Source: CAWIOX01 sp963837775
GTDB lineage: Bacteria; Pseudomonadota; Gammaproteobacteria; Burkholderiales; Burkholderiaceae_D
Direction: 5' to 3'
Length of the DNA stretch: 38,485 bases
Assembly: GCA_963837775.1 (NCBI GenBank)
Contig: CAWIOX010000006.1
Span: 1 to 38,485 of the forward strand
How positions within the stretch are numbered: the stretch's first letter is position 1; the number at the start of each line of letters is the position of its first letter. The position numbers and the translations under genes were made by a program. The notes beneath the pieces are model-generated. The model worked only from the letters and a program-made list of their open reading frames with translations. It searched no databases and was not told where the DNA came from. Shown in pieces: positions 31,232-38,485 of this stretch.

Positions 31232-33121
31232 TGCGGTGGCGATCTGGTGGTGCGAATAGTATTGCCCCGGCCCGACCTTGACCACGCCGAGCGACAGGCT
31301 GATCAGCGCATGGAACACCTTGCGCCCCTGCCGGTCTTCGCCGATATAGCCGCCGCGGTCGCGGTCCTCGATGCTGTAATAGTGCTGGATCGCCGACTCG
31401 AAGTCGGCCAGCATCGCACGGCAGCGGTGTTCCCAGTTCTCGCTCTGGAACAGCACCATGAAATCGTCGCCGCCGATATGGCCGATGAAATCGCGGTCGG
31501 GGTCGCAGTGATCGCTGAGTATCTTGCCCGTCATCTGGATCACGTCGTCGCCCTTGCGATAGCCATACACATCGTTGAACGGCTTGAACGCGTCGAGGTC
31601 GCAGTAGCATGCGCAAAACTGGGTGTCGCTTTGCAGCAGGCGGTCGATATGCTCATTGATCGGGACATTGCCGGGCAGCTGCGTCAGCGGATTGGCATAG
31701 CGCGCCGCAGTGATCTGCATTTGCGTGATTTCGCGCATCAGGTCGTGGCCGGTGCCCATGCCCAGATATTGGCCCTGATCCATGATGATGAAGCCATTGG
31801 CCAGGTGATGCGGGTCGGCCTCGACGATGATGTGGCTCAGCTCCTGCAGGCTGGCATTCTTTTCGGTCAGCAGCGGATTGGCATCCATGAAGAAGCTGCA
31901 GGATTTCTTGCCATACAGTTCGCGCTGGTAGGGCCGGGCGAAACGGTCGATCATGTTGAAGCGGTTGATCAGCCCGCGCGGCTGGCCATTGTCGACCACC
32001 GGGATGATCTGCAGCTCCGGCTCACTCAGGAAAATGTCGTAGACCTCGTTGTTGAGGACGTCGGAGGTGACGGTGGGCACGCAGCGCAGCAGTTTTTGTA
32101 CAGTTGCCATGTTTTGCTCGAATCCGCTTCTTTGTGGATAGACCGCAACGCCGTTGCGGGTCAGTGCCTTCGACACTTCTGCTGACAATGCGGTGGCGGG
32201 GTTGCCGTGCGGCCGGGCAATGTGATAGCCCTGCCCGCAGGCCACGCCCAGGTCGCGGATCAGCAGCAATTCGGCCTGGGTCTCTATCCCTTCGGCGATC
32301 ACGATGGTGCCCGATTGCTCGGCGATTTCCTGGATCGAGCGGACGAACTGCAGCTTGACCGGATCGCGGTTGATGCCCTGCACGAAGTGCATGTCGATCT
32401 TCACGTATTCCGGGCGCAGCTCGGACCACAGGCGCAGGCTGGAAAATCCTTCGCCCAGATCGTCAATCGCAATCTGGAAGCCCATCTCGCGGTAATGCAC
32501 CACCGCTTCCCGCAGCAAATCGTAATCATAGGTGGGCTGGTTCTCGGTCAGCTCGATGATCACGTTTTCCGGATTGATGCCGATCTCGTGGATGTAATCG
32601 AGCGTTTCGCCATGTTTGGCATCTCTTTGCAGCAGGCATTCGGGACTGACGTTGAGGAATAATTTACCCTGCAAACCCAGTTCGGCAAAGCGCTCCAGCA
32701 CCACATGACGGCACAGATGCTCGACCCTGACGGTCAGATTGTTGGCCCATGCCACCCTGAACAAATTCAGCGGCGAATGCAGCGGACTGTCGGACGGGCC
32801 GCGGATCAGGCCTTCGTAGCCGATGATGTCGCCGCTCTGCAGATGGATGATCGGCTGGAACAGCGCGCTCAGCTGGCGCTTGTCGATGATCTCGTTGAGT
32901 TGCGCCAGCAGCATTGCGTTGCCATCCTGTTCCAGAGGCGGCATCAGTCCTTCATTTGCCGCAGAGAGTGGCTGCGTGTATTCAGGCACGGTTGCACCCT
33001 GTGCAACCGTGCAATTACGCAACAGGGCGCCGTGCTCCGGCGTGCCTGACGGGATTGCCAGGGGTGCAATTGATGCGGTACCGACAGGCAACTCAGATGG
33101 CCTGTCTAGTGCAGTCAGCAT
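31145..33121 (-). CDS. EAL-CBS-GGDEF c-di-GMP signalling protein
   Basis: A 658-residue cytoplasmic protein. Residues about 80-325 form an EAL domain with the catalytic set essentially intact: YEGLIRGP, NVSPECLL, IELTEN, IDDLGEGFSSL, YVKIDMHFV and AEGIETQAEL. Residues about 335-470 look like a CBS pair (LLRCVPTVTSDVLNNEVYDI ... GFIIMDQGQYLGMGTGHDLM). Residues about 485-640 form a GGDEF-like domain whose signature is IGGDDFMVL (GGDDF), so cyclase activity is uncertain. The likely activity is c-di-GMP phosphodiesterase with a GTP- or nucleotide-sensing tail. The start at 33121 has GAGGA five bases upstream. Its 3' end is the source of the remnant at 28414-28500. Confidence 0.9.
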   Translation of the reverse strand: MLTALDRPSELPVGTASIAPLAIPSGTPEHGALLRNCTVAQGATVPEYTQPLSAANEGLMPPLEQDGNAMLLAQLNEIIDKRQLSALFQPIIHLQSGDIIGYEGLIRGPSDSPLHSPLNLFRVAWANNLTVRVEHLCRHVVLERFAELGLQGKLFLNVSPECLLQRDAKHGETLDYIHEIGINPENVIIELTENQPTYDYDLLREAVVHYREMGFQIAIDDLGEGFSSLRLWSELRPEYVKIDMHFVQGINRDPVKLQFVRSIQEIAEQSGTIVIAEGIETQAELLLIRDLGVACGQGYHIARPHGNPATALSAEVSKALTRNGVAVYPQRSGFEQNMATVQKLLRCVPTVTSDVLNNEVYDIFLSEPELQIIPVVDNGQPRGLINRFNMIDRFARPYQRELYGKKSCSFFMDANPLLTEKNASLQELSHIIVEADPHHLANGFIIMDQGQYLGMGTGHDLMREITQMQITAARYANPLTQLPGNVPINEHIDRLLQSDTQFCACYCDLDAFKPFNDVYGYRKGDDVIQMTGKILSDHCDPDRDFIGHIGGDDFMVLFQSENWEHRCRAMLADFESAIQHYYSIEDRDRGGYIGEDRQGRKVFHALISLSLGVVKVGPGQYYSHHQIATAAADAKKQSKKINGNSLFIDRRSNPDTRP

Positions 33122-33351
33122 GGTCGTCCTCATTCCTTCAACACAGTCGATGGGTAACTCCAAAAAATCAGCGCATTGTTGCCAATGGACAAAATTTACA
33201 TTTGAGCATGATAGATGACATTTATGACAGGATGATGATGGCGTACAGCAAGGCCTGATGTCCGGCATGTGAGCCAGTTGGCGCTGGCAATGAGGCAGTG
33301 CTTCAAGGCCAGCCGGACCCCCATCACGGCCTTCGTAATTTATATTTTATA

Positions 33352-33433
33352 GGGGGTATGATGAAAAACATGGCATCTGCCGCAAGCATTCATTGGCATT
33401 AAAAATATACATAGGCCAGTATATATTTAGCCC
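33352..33433 (+). repeat. Dispersed intergenic repeat, copy G
   Basis: GGGGGTATGATGAAAAACAT is followed by ATCTGCCGCAAGCATTCATT and a 3' hairpin in which TAAAAATATAC pairs with GTATATATTTA around an 8-base loop. Together with copy F it defines the family best. Confidence 0.7.
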
Positions 33434-33582
33434 CCGAAGGCTTTCCAGAACCCGGTCAGGCCCTTTTGGCGACCCGATCCGATGCTTTTTCCTTGGCTCA
33501 GGCCGGCACCGGCGATGGCCGCAACGGGGATCGCCGGCACCGCATCTGGCCTCAAGATGTGCCAATTGCACAATAATTTCAC

Positions 33583-33624
33583 TTGATGCAGATCATGTGC
33601 AGCGCAGCAAGACAGGCTTACAGT
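33583..33624 (+). promoter_or_regulatory. FNR/Anr-type box with -10 element
   Basis: TTGATGCAGATCAT (33583-33596) matches the FNR consensus TTGATNNNNATCAA at 9 of 10 fixed positions. TACAGT (33619-33624) is a fair -10 box that would place the transcript start near 33631, putting the FNR site at about -41.5, the classical position for activation under low oxygen. Confidence 0.6.
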
Positions 33625-33655
33625 GAATTTTTCCGAACCGCAAGGAGCTACCAGA

Positions 33656-33805
33656 ATGAAACTGCTGACCGACCTTTTTTCCACCGACTATGGCCTGATG
33701 AGCATTACCGGAATTGCATTCATGATCGGCATGGGCGTGTTTTTCCTGCTCTACTTCAAGCGCAAGATTGCAGAAGACACGCTTGCGGCAAGCCAGCGCA
33801 AGTAA
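33656..33805 (+). CDS. DUF3149-type small membrane protein
   Basis: A 49-residue protein (MKLLTDLFSTDYGLMSITGI...) with a single membrane helix (SITGIAFMIGMGVFFLLYFK) and a short basic C-terminal tail. It matches the small DUF3149 family of betaproteobacteria, of unknown function. AAGGAG lies 9 bases upstream of the ATG at 33656, better than an upstream in-frame start at 33623. The FNR-like site upstream suggests induction at low oxygen, which would fit a role near a respiratory complex; that is inference only. Confidence 0.78.
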   Translation: MKLLTDLFSTDYGLMSITGIAFMIGMGVFFLLYFKRKIAEDTLAASQRK

Positions 33806-34013
33806 CAACTCAACGCGCCAGCCAACAGACACAGGGCCGGCGCCGTCAAGGTTTCCCGGTTTGCCCCTCCCCCTGCATTTCGCCAGAACCTCCCAAACGT
33901 AACACTTATTTCTTCACGGCGCCTAATCTCCTCCACCACCGCAATTCAGTACAAGACCGCGCAAAGAAAGTCAGGCATCATCGCGGCTTCTTGTTCTCTG
34001 CGACTCTATATCT

Positions 34014-34955
34014 ATGTTGATCGGCATTCTGTGCGCCTTAGGCGCGGGCCTGATGTGGGGCCTGGTTTTCATTGCGCCGTTGCTGTTGCCGGACTATCCC
34101 GGCGTCGTGCTGTCGATGGGGCGCTATATCGCGTTCGGCCTGATCGCGCTGATTCCGGCCTTGCTGGGACGCAAGCAGATGGCGGCGCTGACGGCGGCTG
34201 ACTGGCGCGCCGCATTCAAGCTCGCGCTGGTCGGCAACCTGCTGTATTACGCGGCACTGGCGACTGCGATTCAGCTGGCGGATGCGCCGTTGCCGACCAT
34301 GTTGATCGGCACCTTGCCGGTGGTGATTTCGATTTGTTCGAACTGGTCGCCCGGCCATCCGTCGGAAGCGGTCGCATGGAAGAAACTGCTGCCGATCCTG
34401 GCCATCATCCTGTGCGGCCTGCTGCTGGTGAATGCCAGCGAACTGGCGCAGATGGATGGCCGGCGCACGCTGGCCGACTATGCGCTGGGCTGCGGCATCG
34501 CACTGGCGGCGGTGGCGGCCTGGACCTGGTATCCGATCATGAATGCGCGCCACATGAAAGCCCATCCGCAGATCCGCTCCAGCACCTGGGCCAGCGCGCA
34601 AGGCCTGGCCAGTTTGCCGATGGCCGTGCTCGGCCTGGCTGCCTACGGCATGTTTGGCGCCGCCACCGGCAGCGACTATGCGTTTCCGCTGGGGCCGCAG
34701 CCGGCGCGCTTCATCGGCCTGATGCTGGTGATCGGCCTGTGTGCTTCATGGCTCGGCACGCTGCTGTGGAACCATGCCAGCCAGCGCTTGCCGACCTCGC
34801 TGGCGGGGCAGTTGATCGTCTTCGAGACACTGGCTGCGCTGCTGTATGCGTTCATTTTCCGGGGCGTATTTCCGACCACGCAGGTGCTGGTCGGGGTGGC
34901 GTTGCTGTGCATCGGGGTGATATTCGGGGTCCGCATCTTCCGCCATCATGTGTGA
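34014..34955 (+). CDS. EamA/DMT superfamily transporter
   Basis: A 313-residue inner-membrane protein with about 10 hydrophobic helices in two homologous halves. The N-terminal half begins MLIGILCALGAGLMWGLVFI, the typical EamA opening (A-x-x-W-G), with RYIAFGLIALIPALL as helix 2. The second half contains GIALAAVAAWTWYPIMNARH and ends with GVALLCIGVIFGVRIFR. Members export amino acids or other metabolites; the substrate is unknown. It stands alone, about 210 bases after the small membrane protein gene, with no strong promoter recognised. Confidence 0.88.
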   Translation: MLIGILCALGAGLMWGLVFIAPLLLPDYPGVVLSMGRYIAFGLIALIPALLGRKQMAALTAADWRAAFKLALVGNLLYYAALATAIQLADAPLPTMLIGTLPVVISICSNWSPGHPSEAVAWKKLLPILAIILCGLLLVNASELAQMDGRRTLADYALGCGIALAAVAAWTWYPIMNARHMKAHPQIRSSTWASAQGLASLPMAVLGLAAYGMFGAATGSDYAFPLGPQPARFIGLMLVIGLCASWLGTLLWNHASQRLPTSLAGQLIVFETLAALLYAFIFRGVFPTTQVLVGVALLCIGVIFGVRIFRHHV

Positions 34956-35059
34956 TGCGGCAGTGCCCGATGGGACAGCAAGCTTTGGCGCATAATGCCA
35001 TATCGGTTTTTACCCTATTGTTTAACCCTATTGCTTAACCCATTACTGACTCTCTCATC

Positions 35060-35617
35060 GTGCTGACATTCTCATGGCCCTGTCGCCCTCCGCGCTCCCT
35101 GATGGTGATTGCTGCGTTCATCGCGCTTGCCGCTTGCAGCCCCAAATACGACTGGCGCGAAGTGCATGGCACGGATGCGCCGTTTGTGGTGTTGCTGCCG
35201 GCCAAACCCGTGACTGTTTCGCGCCCGGTCAACCTGGACGGGGTGCAGGTCACGATGGTGATGACGGCGGCAGAAGCGGGCGGCGTCACCTTTGCGGTCG
35301 GCAGCGCAGAATTGCCCGATGCCGGCGCGGCGCAACTGGCGCTGCTGGCGATGAAAAAGGCGATGCTCAACAACATCAAGGGCACGATCCAGACTGAAAA
35401 AACCACTGCAGCCGCGTCAGTCTCAGGCGCGGCAGCAAGCAGCAGCATCGCGACCGACATCGAGGCCACAGGCAGCATCGGCGGCCAGCCGGCGCGCCTG
35501 TTCGCACGTTTCGTCGCGCAGGACAAGCGGGTCTATCAGGCCATCGTGCTGGGTCCGGAACAAGCGCTGTCGCGCGATGCGGTGGACGCCTTTTTCACCT
35601 CATTCAAACTGCATTGA
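35060..35617 (+). CDS. Predicted lipoprotein of unknown function
   Basis: A 185-residue protein with a lipoprotein signal (VIAAFIALAACSPKYDW, lipobox LAAC) followed by a single domain. The middle (about residues 110-140) is Ala/Ser-rich. The start is given as the GTG at 35060, which supplies a basic n-region (RPPRS); an ATG at 35102 is also possible, and neither has a clear ribosome-binding site. The pattern TDAPFVVLLPAKPVTVSRPV resembles other beta-proteobacterial exported proteins of no known role. It ends 67 bases before the LysE-type gene on the same strand. Confidence 0.72.
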   Translation: MLTFSWPCRPPRSLMVIAAFIALAACSPKYDWREVHGTDAPFVVLLPAKPVTVSRPVNLDGVQVTMVMTAAEAGGVTFAVGSAELPDAGAAQLALLAMKKAMLNNIKGTIQTEKTTAAASVSGAAASSSIATDIEATGSIGGQPARLFARFVAQDKRVYQAIVLGPEQALSRDAVDAFFTSFKLH

Positions 35618-35684
35618 GACGCTGCTGCTGCCGGAAAATACCGCGCGTGATAGCATCACAACTACTTTCTTTTTGGAGCGCAGC

Positions 35685-36332
35685 ATGACCTTTGAAACCT
35701 GGATCACATTTTTCTTTGCGGCCTGCATCATTGCCGTCTCGCCCGGCTCCGGCGCGGTGCTGTCGATGTCGCACGGCTTGTCGTTTGGCGTGAAAAAAAC
35801 CAGCACCACCATCCTTGGCCTGCAAGCCGGCCTGCTCTTGATATTGGTGATTGCCGGCGCCGGGGTCGGCTCCATCCTGCTGGCGTCCGAAGTCGCCTTC
35901 AGCGTCGTCAAGACCGTCGGCGCCTTGTACCTGATCTATCTCGGCATCAGCCAGTGGCGCGCCAAGGTCGATGTGCGTTCCGATGACACGATGCTGCAGG
36001 TATCGCACAGTGCGCCGCCGACGCTGCGCAAGCGCTTTCTGCTCGGCTTCCTGACCAATGCGACCAATCCGAAAGGCATCATTTTCATGGTTGCGGTGCT
36101 GCCGCAATTCATCTCCCACGGCGCGGCGCTACTGCCGCAATTGCTGATACTGGCGGTGACCATGTGCGCGATCGATCTGGCCGTGATGCATGGCTACGCA
36201 TTTGCGGCATCGTCGATGCAGCGTTATTTCAGGGATGCGAGTGCGGTCAAAAAACAGAACCGCTTTTTCGGCGGCGTGCTGGTGGCGGTCGGCACCGCGC
36301 TCTTCTTCGTCAAGCGCAATCCGCAAGCATAG
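35685..36332 (+). CDS. LysE/RhtB family amino-acid exporter
   Basis: A 215-residue exporter with six predicted helices. Family marks are FFFAACIIAVSPGSGAVLSMSHGLSFGVKK at the N-terminus (the P-G motif), ALYLIYLGISQWRAK, and FLLGFLTNATNPKGIIFMVAVLPQF, the conserved N-P-K segment. Relatives expel threonine, homoserine, lysine or similar compounds. GGAG lies five bases before the ATG. It is followed by a strong bidirectional terminator at 36365-36402. Confidence 0.9.
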   Translation: MTFETWITFFFAACIIAVSPGSGAVLSMSHGLSFGVKKTSTTILGLQAGLLLILVIAGAGVGSILLASEVAFSVVKTVGALYLIYLGISQWRAKVDVRSDDTMLQVSHSAPPTLRKRFLLGFLTNATNPKGIIFMVAVLPQFISHGAALLPQLLILAVTMCAIDLAVMHGYAFAASSMQRYFRDASAVKKQNRFFGGVLVAVGTALFFVKRNPQA

Positions 36333-36364
36333 TTACAGATAAATAACAGCGGCCGGAGATTTGC

Positions 36365-36402
36365 AAAAAAGCCCGCAGAACCATGGTTCTGCGGGCTTTT
36401 TT
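36365..36402. terminator. Bidirectional rho-independent terminator
   Basis: A perfect 18-bp stem (AAAAAAGCCCGCAGAACC with its complement) around a 2-base AT loop, flanked by A6 on one side and T6 on the other. It serves both the LysE-type gene and the convergent gatB. Confidence 0.95.
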
Positions 36403-36424
36403 ATTTTAGCGGGAGTACGCCGGT

Positions 36425-37885
36425 TCAGCCGGCCAGCTTTTGCTTCAGCAGCTCCGTCACCTGGGCCGGATTGGCCTTGCCCTTGGTGGCTTTCATCGCC
36501 TGGCCGATCAGCGCATTGAAGGCTTTTTCCTTGCCGGCGCGGAATTCCTCGACCGACTTGGCATTCGCGGCCATCACTTCGTCGATGATTTTTTCCAGCG
36601 CGCCGATGTCGGAAATCTGCTTCAGGCCTTTCGATTCGATGATCTGGTCGGCCAGATCGTCCTGCGCCGATCTGGCGTCCCACATCGCGGCGAACACTTC
36701 TTTCGCGATCTTGTTGGAAATGGTGCCGTCGGCTATGCGCTGCAGCAACAGCGCCAGTTGCGCCGCCGATACCGGCGCGCTGCCGATGTCGACATTCTCG
36801 CGGTTCAGCGCGGAAGACATGTCGCCCATCAGCCAGTTGGCGCCCGGCTTGGCCTGCTCTTTGCCGGCCTTGGCCAGCACCGCCTCGAAGTAGATCGCCA
36901 TCGCCTTCGACTGGGTCAGCACCACCGCGTCGTATTCGGACAGCCCGTAATCGTTGACGAAGCGCTCGCGCATCGCGCCCGGCAGTTCCGGCATGGTGGC
37001 CTTGACGCGGTCGATCCAGTCTTGCGCGATCACCAGCGGCGGCAAGTCCGGGTCGGGGAAATAGCGGTAATCCTGCGCATCTTCCTTGTTGCGCATCGCG
37101 CGCGTCTCCTTCTTGTCCGGGTCGTACAGGCGGGTCGCCTGCTGTACCTTGCCGCCGTCCTCGATCAGTTCGATCTGGCGCCGGATTTCGTAGTTGATCG
37201 CATCTTCCATGAAACGGAACGAGTTCAGGTTCTTGATCTCGCAACGGGTGCCGTATTCTGCCTGCCCGAGCGGGCGCACCGAGACGTTGGCGTCGCAGCG
37301 GAACGAGCCTTCCTGCATGTTGCCGTCGCAAATCCCGAGCCACATCACCAGCGAGTGCAGGGCCTTCGCATAGGCGACCGCTTCGGCGGCGCTGCGCAGG
37401 TCCGGCTCGGTGACGATTTCCAGCAGCGGCGTGCCGGCGCGATTGAGGTCGATGCCGGTCATGCCGTGATAGTCTTCATGCAGCGATTTGCCGGCGTCTT
37501 CTTCCAGATGGGCGCGCGTCAATTGCAGCGAGCGCAATTCCGGTTTGCCGTCCTTCTCCAGCACGAACGGCACCTTGCCGCCCACCACCACCGGCAGCTC
37601 AAACTGGCTGATCTGATAGCCTTTCGGCAAATCGGGATAAAAGTAATTCTTGCGTGCAAACACCGAATGCGGCGCGATGGTGGCGCCGATCGCCAGTCCG
37701 AACTGGATCGCACGTTCCACCGCGCCCCGGTTCATCACCGGCAATACGCCGGGCAAGGCCAGATCGACCGGGCTGGCCTGGGTGTTCGGTTCGGCGCCGA
37801 AACGGGTTGCTGCGCCGCTGAAAATTTTTGATTGGGTCGAGAGTTGCGCGTGCGTCTCCAGACCGATTACGACTTCCCACTGCAT
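36425..37885 (-). CDS. gatB: Aspartyl/glutamyl-tRNA(Asn/Gln) amidotransferase subunit B
   Basis: A 486-residue GatB, the kinase-like subunit that activates misacylated Asp-tRNA(Asn) or Glu-tRNA(Gln) for amidation. Visible are MQWEVVIGLETHAQLSTQSKIFSG at the N-terminus, LALPGVLPVMN, FARKNYFYPDLPKGYQISQFE (Zn/ATP region), LNRAGTPLLEIVTEPD (the GatB signature), EIKNLNSFRFMEDAI and the C-terminal YqeY-like tail (residues about 390-486) that binds tRNA. Length is normal. Its partners gatC and gatA are not in the window; they would be expected to the right, beyond the next gene. Confidence 0.96.
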   Translation of the reverse strand: MQWEVVIGLETHAQLSTQSKIFSGAATRFGAEPNTQASPVDLALPGVLPVMNRGAVERAIQFGLAIGATIAPHSVFARKNYFYPDLPKGYQISQFELPVVVGGKVPFVLEKDGKPELRSLQLTRAHLEEDAGKSLHEDYHGMTGIDLNRAGTPLLEIVTEPDLRSAAEAVAYAKALHSLVMWLGICDGNMQEGSFRCDANVSVRPLGQAEYGTRCEIKNLNSFRFMEDAINYEIRRQIELIEDGGKVQQATRLYDPDKKETRAMRNKEDAQDYRYFPDPDLPPLVIAQDWIDRVKATMPELPGAMRERFVNDYGLSEYDAVVLTQSKAMAIYFEAVLAKAGKEQAKPGANWLMGDMSSALNRENVDIGSAPVSAAQLALLLQRIADGTISNKIAKEVFAAMWDARSAQDDLADQIIESKGLKQISDIGALEKIIDEVMAANAKSVEEFRAGKEKAFNALIGQAMKATKGKANPAQVTELLKQKLAG

Positions 37886-37955
37886 AATGACCTCGTCTAA
37901 TTGGTTAAGGACAGAGTAGCGCTGCGCTTGACTCTGTCCCGCAATGTTCTAACGT

Positions 37956-38447
37956 TTATTCTTCAATACGGCAGTTGCCGGTTTTCAGATCCACCGACAA
38001 TGCCGAAAAATTACTGCGTGACCCGCACAAGGCGGGGCAACTTGGCTTGACCTGCAGGCTATCGCCGCTGCGCTCGAGCCGGACGCTGCAATTGAGTCCA
38101 TGATCCCAATCATAGCCGCGCCGGTCGCGTGCCGCACGCGGATTGGCCAGCGTGACGCGCCAGCCGTTTTCGGTCGTTTCCGCCTGCAAGCCATCGTCCT
38201 GGTCGATGCTGCAGTCGAAACCGTGGGTAGCGCGGAACAGCGAGGATTCCCAATAGAACTCCCGGATCTGATTGCCTTCCAGCCGGAACTGTCCGCTGTC
38301 GGCATAAGTGACCAGTCCGGTATCTTCCTCGCGTTTCTGGCTGCAGGAAAAACGGGCATCCAGATCCTGCGCGATGGCTGGCAGCGTACTCAGGCACAGC
38401 AGCGCCGCGCACATCCGTCGTCGCAGCGCGCAGGATCCAGCGTTCAT
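37956..38447 (-). CDS. Secreted Cys-containing protein of unknown function
   Basis: A 163-residue protein with a signal peptide (MCAALLCLSTLPAIAQ, preceded by basic residues) and a mature part containing six Cys in a regular spread (FSCSQKRE, GFDCSID, GLNCSVRLE, PSCPALCGSR, GNCRIEE). This suggests a disulphide-bonded periplasmic or secreted domain. I do not recognise the family with confidence. The start at 38447 was chosen by the signal peptide; the frame opens further upstream. It stands 70 bases ahead of gatB on the same strand. Confidence 0.7.
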   Translation of the reverse strand: MNAGSCALRRRMCAALLCLSTLPAIAQDLDARFSCSQKREEDTGLVTYADSGQFRLEGNQIREFYWESSLFRATHGFDCSIDQDDGLQAETTENGWRVTLANPRAARDRRGYDWDHGLNCSVRLERSGDSLQVKPSCPALCGSRSNFSALSVDLKTGNCRIEE

Positions 38448-38485
38448 ATCCCGGCCGGTGCCCGCTGATGCCAATCGGTCGCGCG

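Larger units (their letters stand above)
33122..33655. other. Gene-free divergent region holding repeat G and an FNR-type box
   Basis: No credible gene lies in these 534 bases. They hold the leader of the EAL-GGDEF gene (left), the dispersed repeat copy G (33352-33433) and an FNR-like promoter (33583-33624) for the small membrane protein on the right. Confidence 0.6.

Noticed and set aside
33806..34013. Possible small gene or RNA between the small membrane protein and the EamA transporter
   Set aside because: No terminator, hairpin or coding pattern strong enough to support a call.

Overview
The window looks like chromosomal DNA of a GC-rich betaproteobacterium, most probably of the order Burkholderiales and plausibly the family Oxalobacteraceae. 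The basis is gene content and order: metX-metW-ampG-M48, gshA-gshB followed by a mannose-type EIIA/HPr/EI phosphotransferase cluster, glnK-amtB divergent from ubiK-comM, a phasin (polyhydroxyalkanoate storage), an ExeA/ExeB pair and gatB. The assignment is inferred from family knowledge; no database search was possible.

Layout. 0-2.5 kb: exeA-exeB (minus strand). 2.7-3.2 kb: phasin. 3.3-6.1 kb: ABC-2 exporter followed by a PQQ-type sugar dehydrogenase. 6.2-8.7 kb: an SRPBCC protein, a CBS-pair protein, a DUF4124 protein and pyrE. 8.9-9.7 kb: exonuclease III. 9.7-12.3 kb: a NodT-type outer-membrane factor and a MacA-like adaptor with no MacB between them. 12.8-13.7 kb: two small conserved proteins. 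13.7-14.1 kb: an extreme purine-only then T-free tract. 14.2-18.1 kb: the overlapping metX-metW-ampG-M48 operon, whose leader holds a SAM-II-like aptamer candidate and an intrinsic terminator. 18.3-23.2 kb: gshA, gshB, EIIA, HPr and a frameshifted EI. 23.5-25.6 kb: glnK-amtB behind a near-consensus sigma-54 promoter with an NtrC-like site. 25.7-28.4 kb: ubiK, comM and a second-type map. 28.4-33.1 kb: a rearranged c-di-GMP signalling region with duplicated gene ends, a broken AraC gene, a frameshifted REC-GGDEF gene and an EAL-CBS-GGDEF gene. 33.6-36.3 kb: a small membrane protein with an FNR-type box, two transporters and a lipoprotein. 36.4-38.4 kb: gatB and a secreted Cys-rich protein.

The most interesting non-coding signals are the metX leader, and a dispersed intergenic element of about 80 bp with seven recognisable copies in 38 kb (one degenerate, one cut by the window edge), nearly all at gene 3' ends. 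Several conserved genes carry apparent single-base frameshifts (ptsI, araC, the REC-GGDEF gene, probably the SRPBCC start and the exeB linker). Together with the purine tract this makes draft-quality sequence a real possibility, so 'pseudogene' calls should be read with that in mind.
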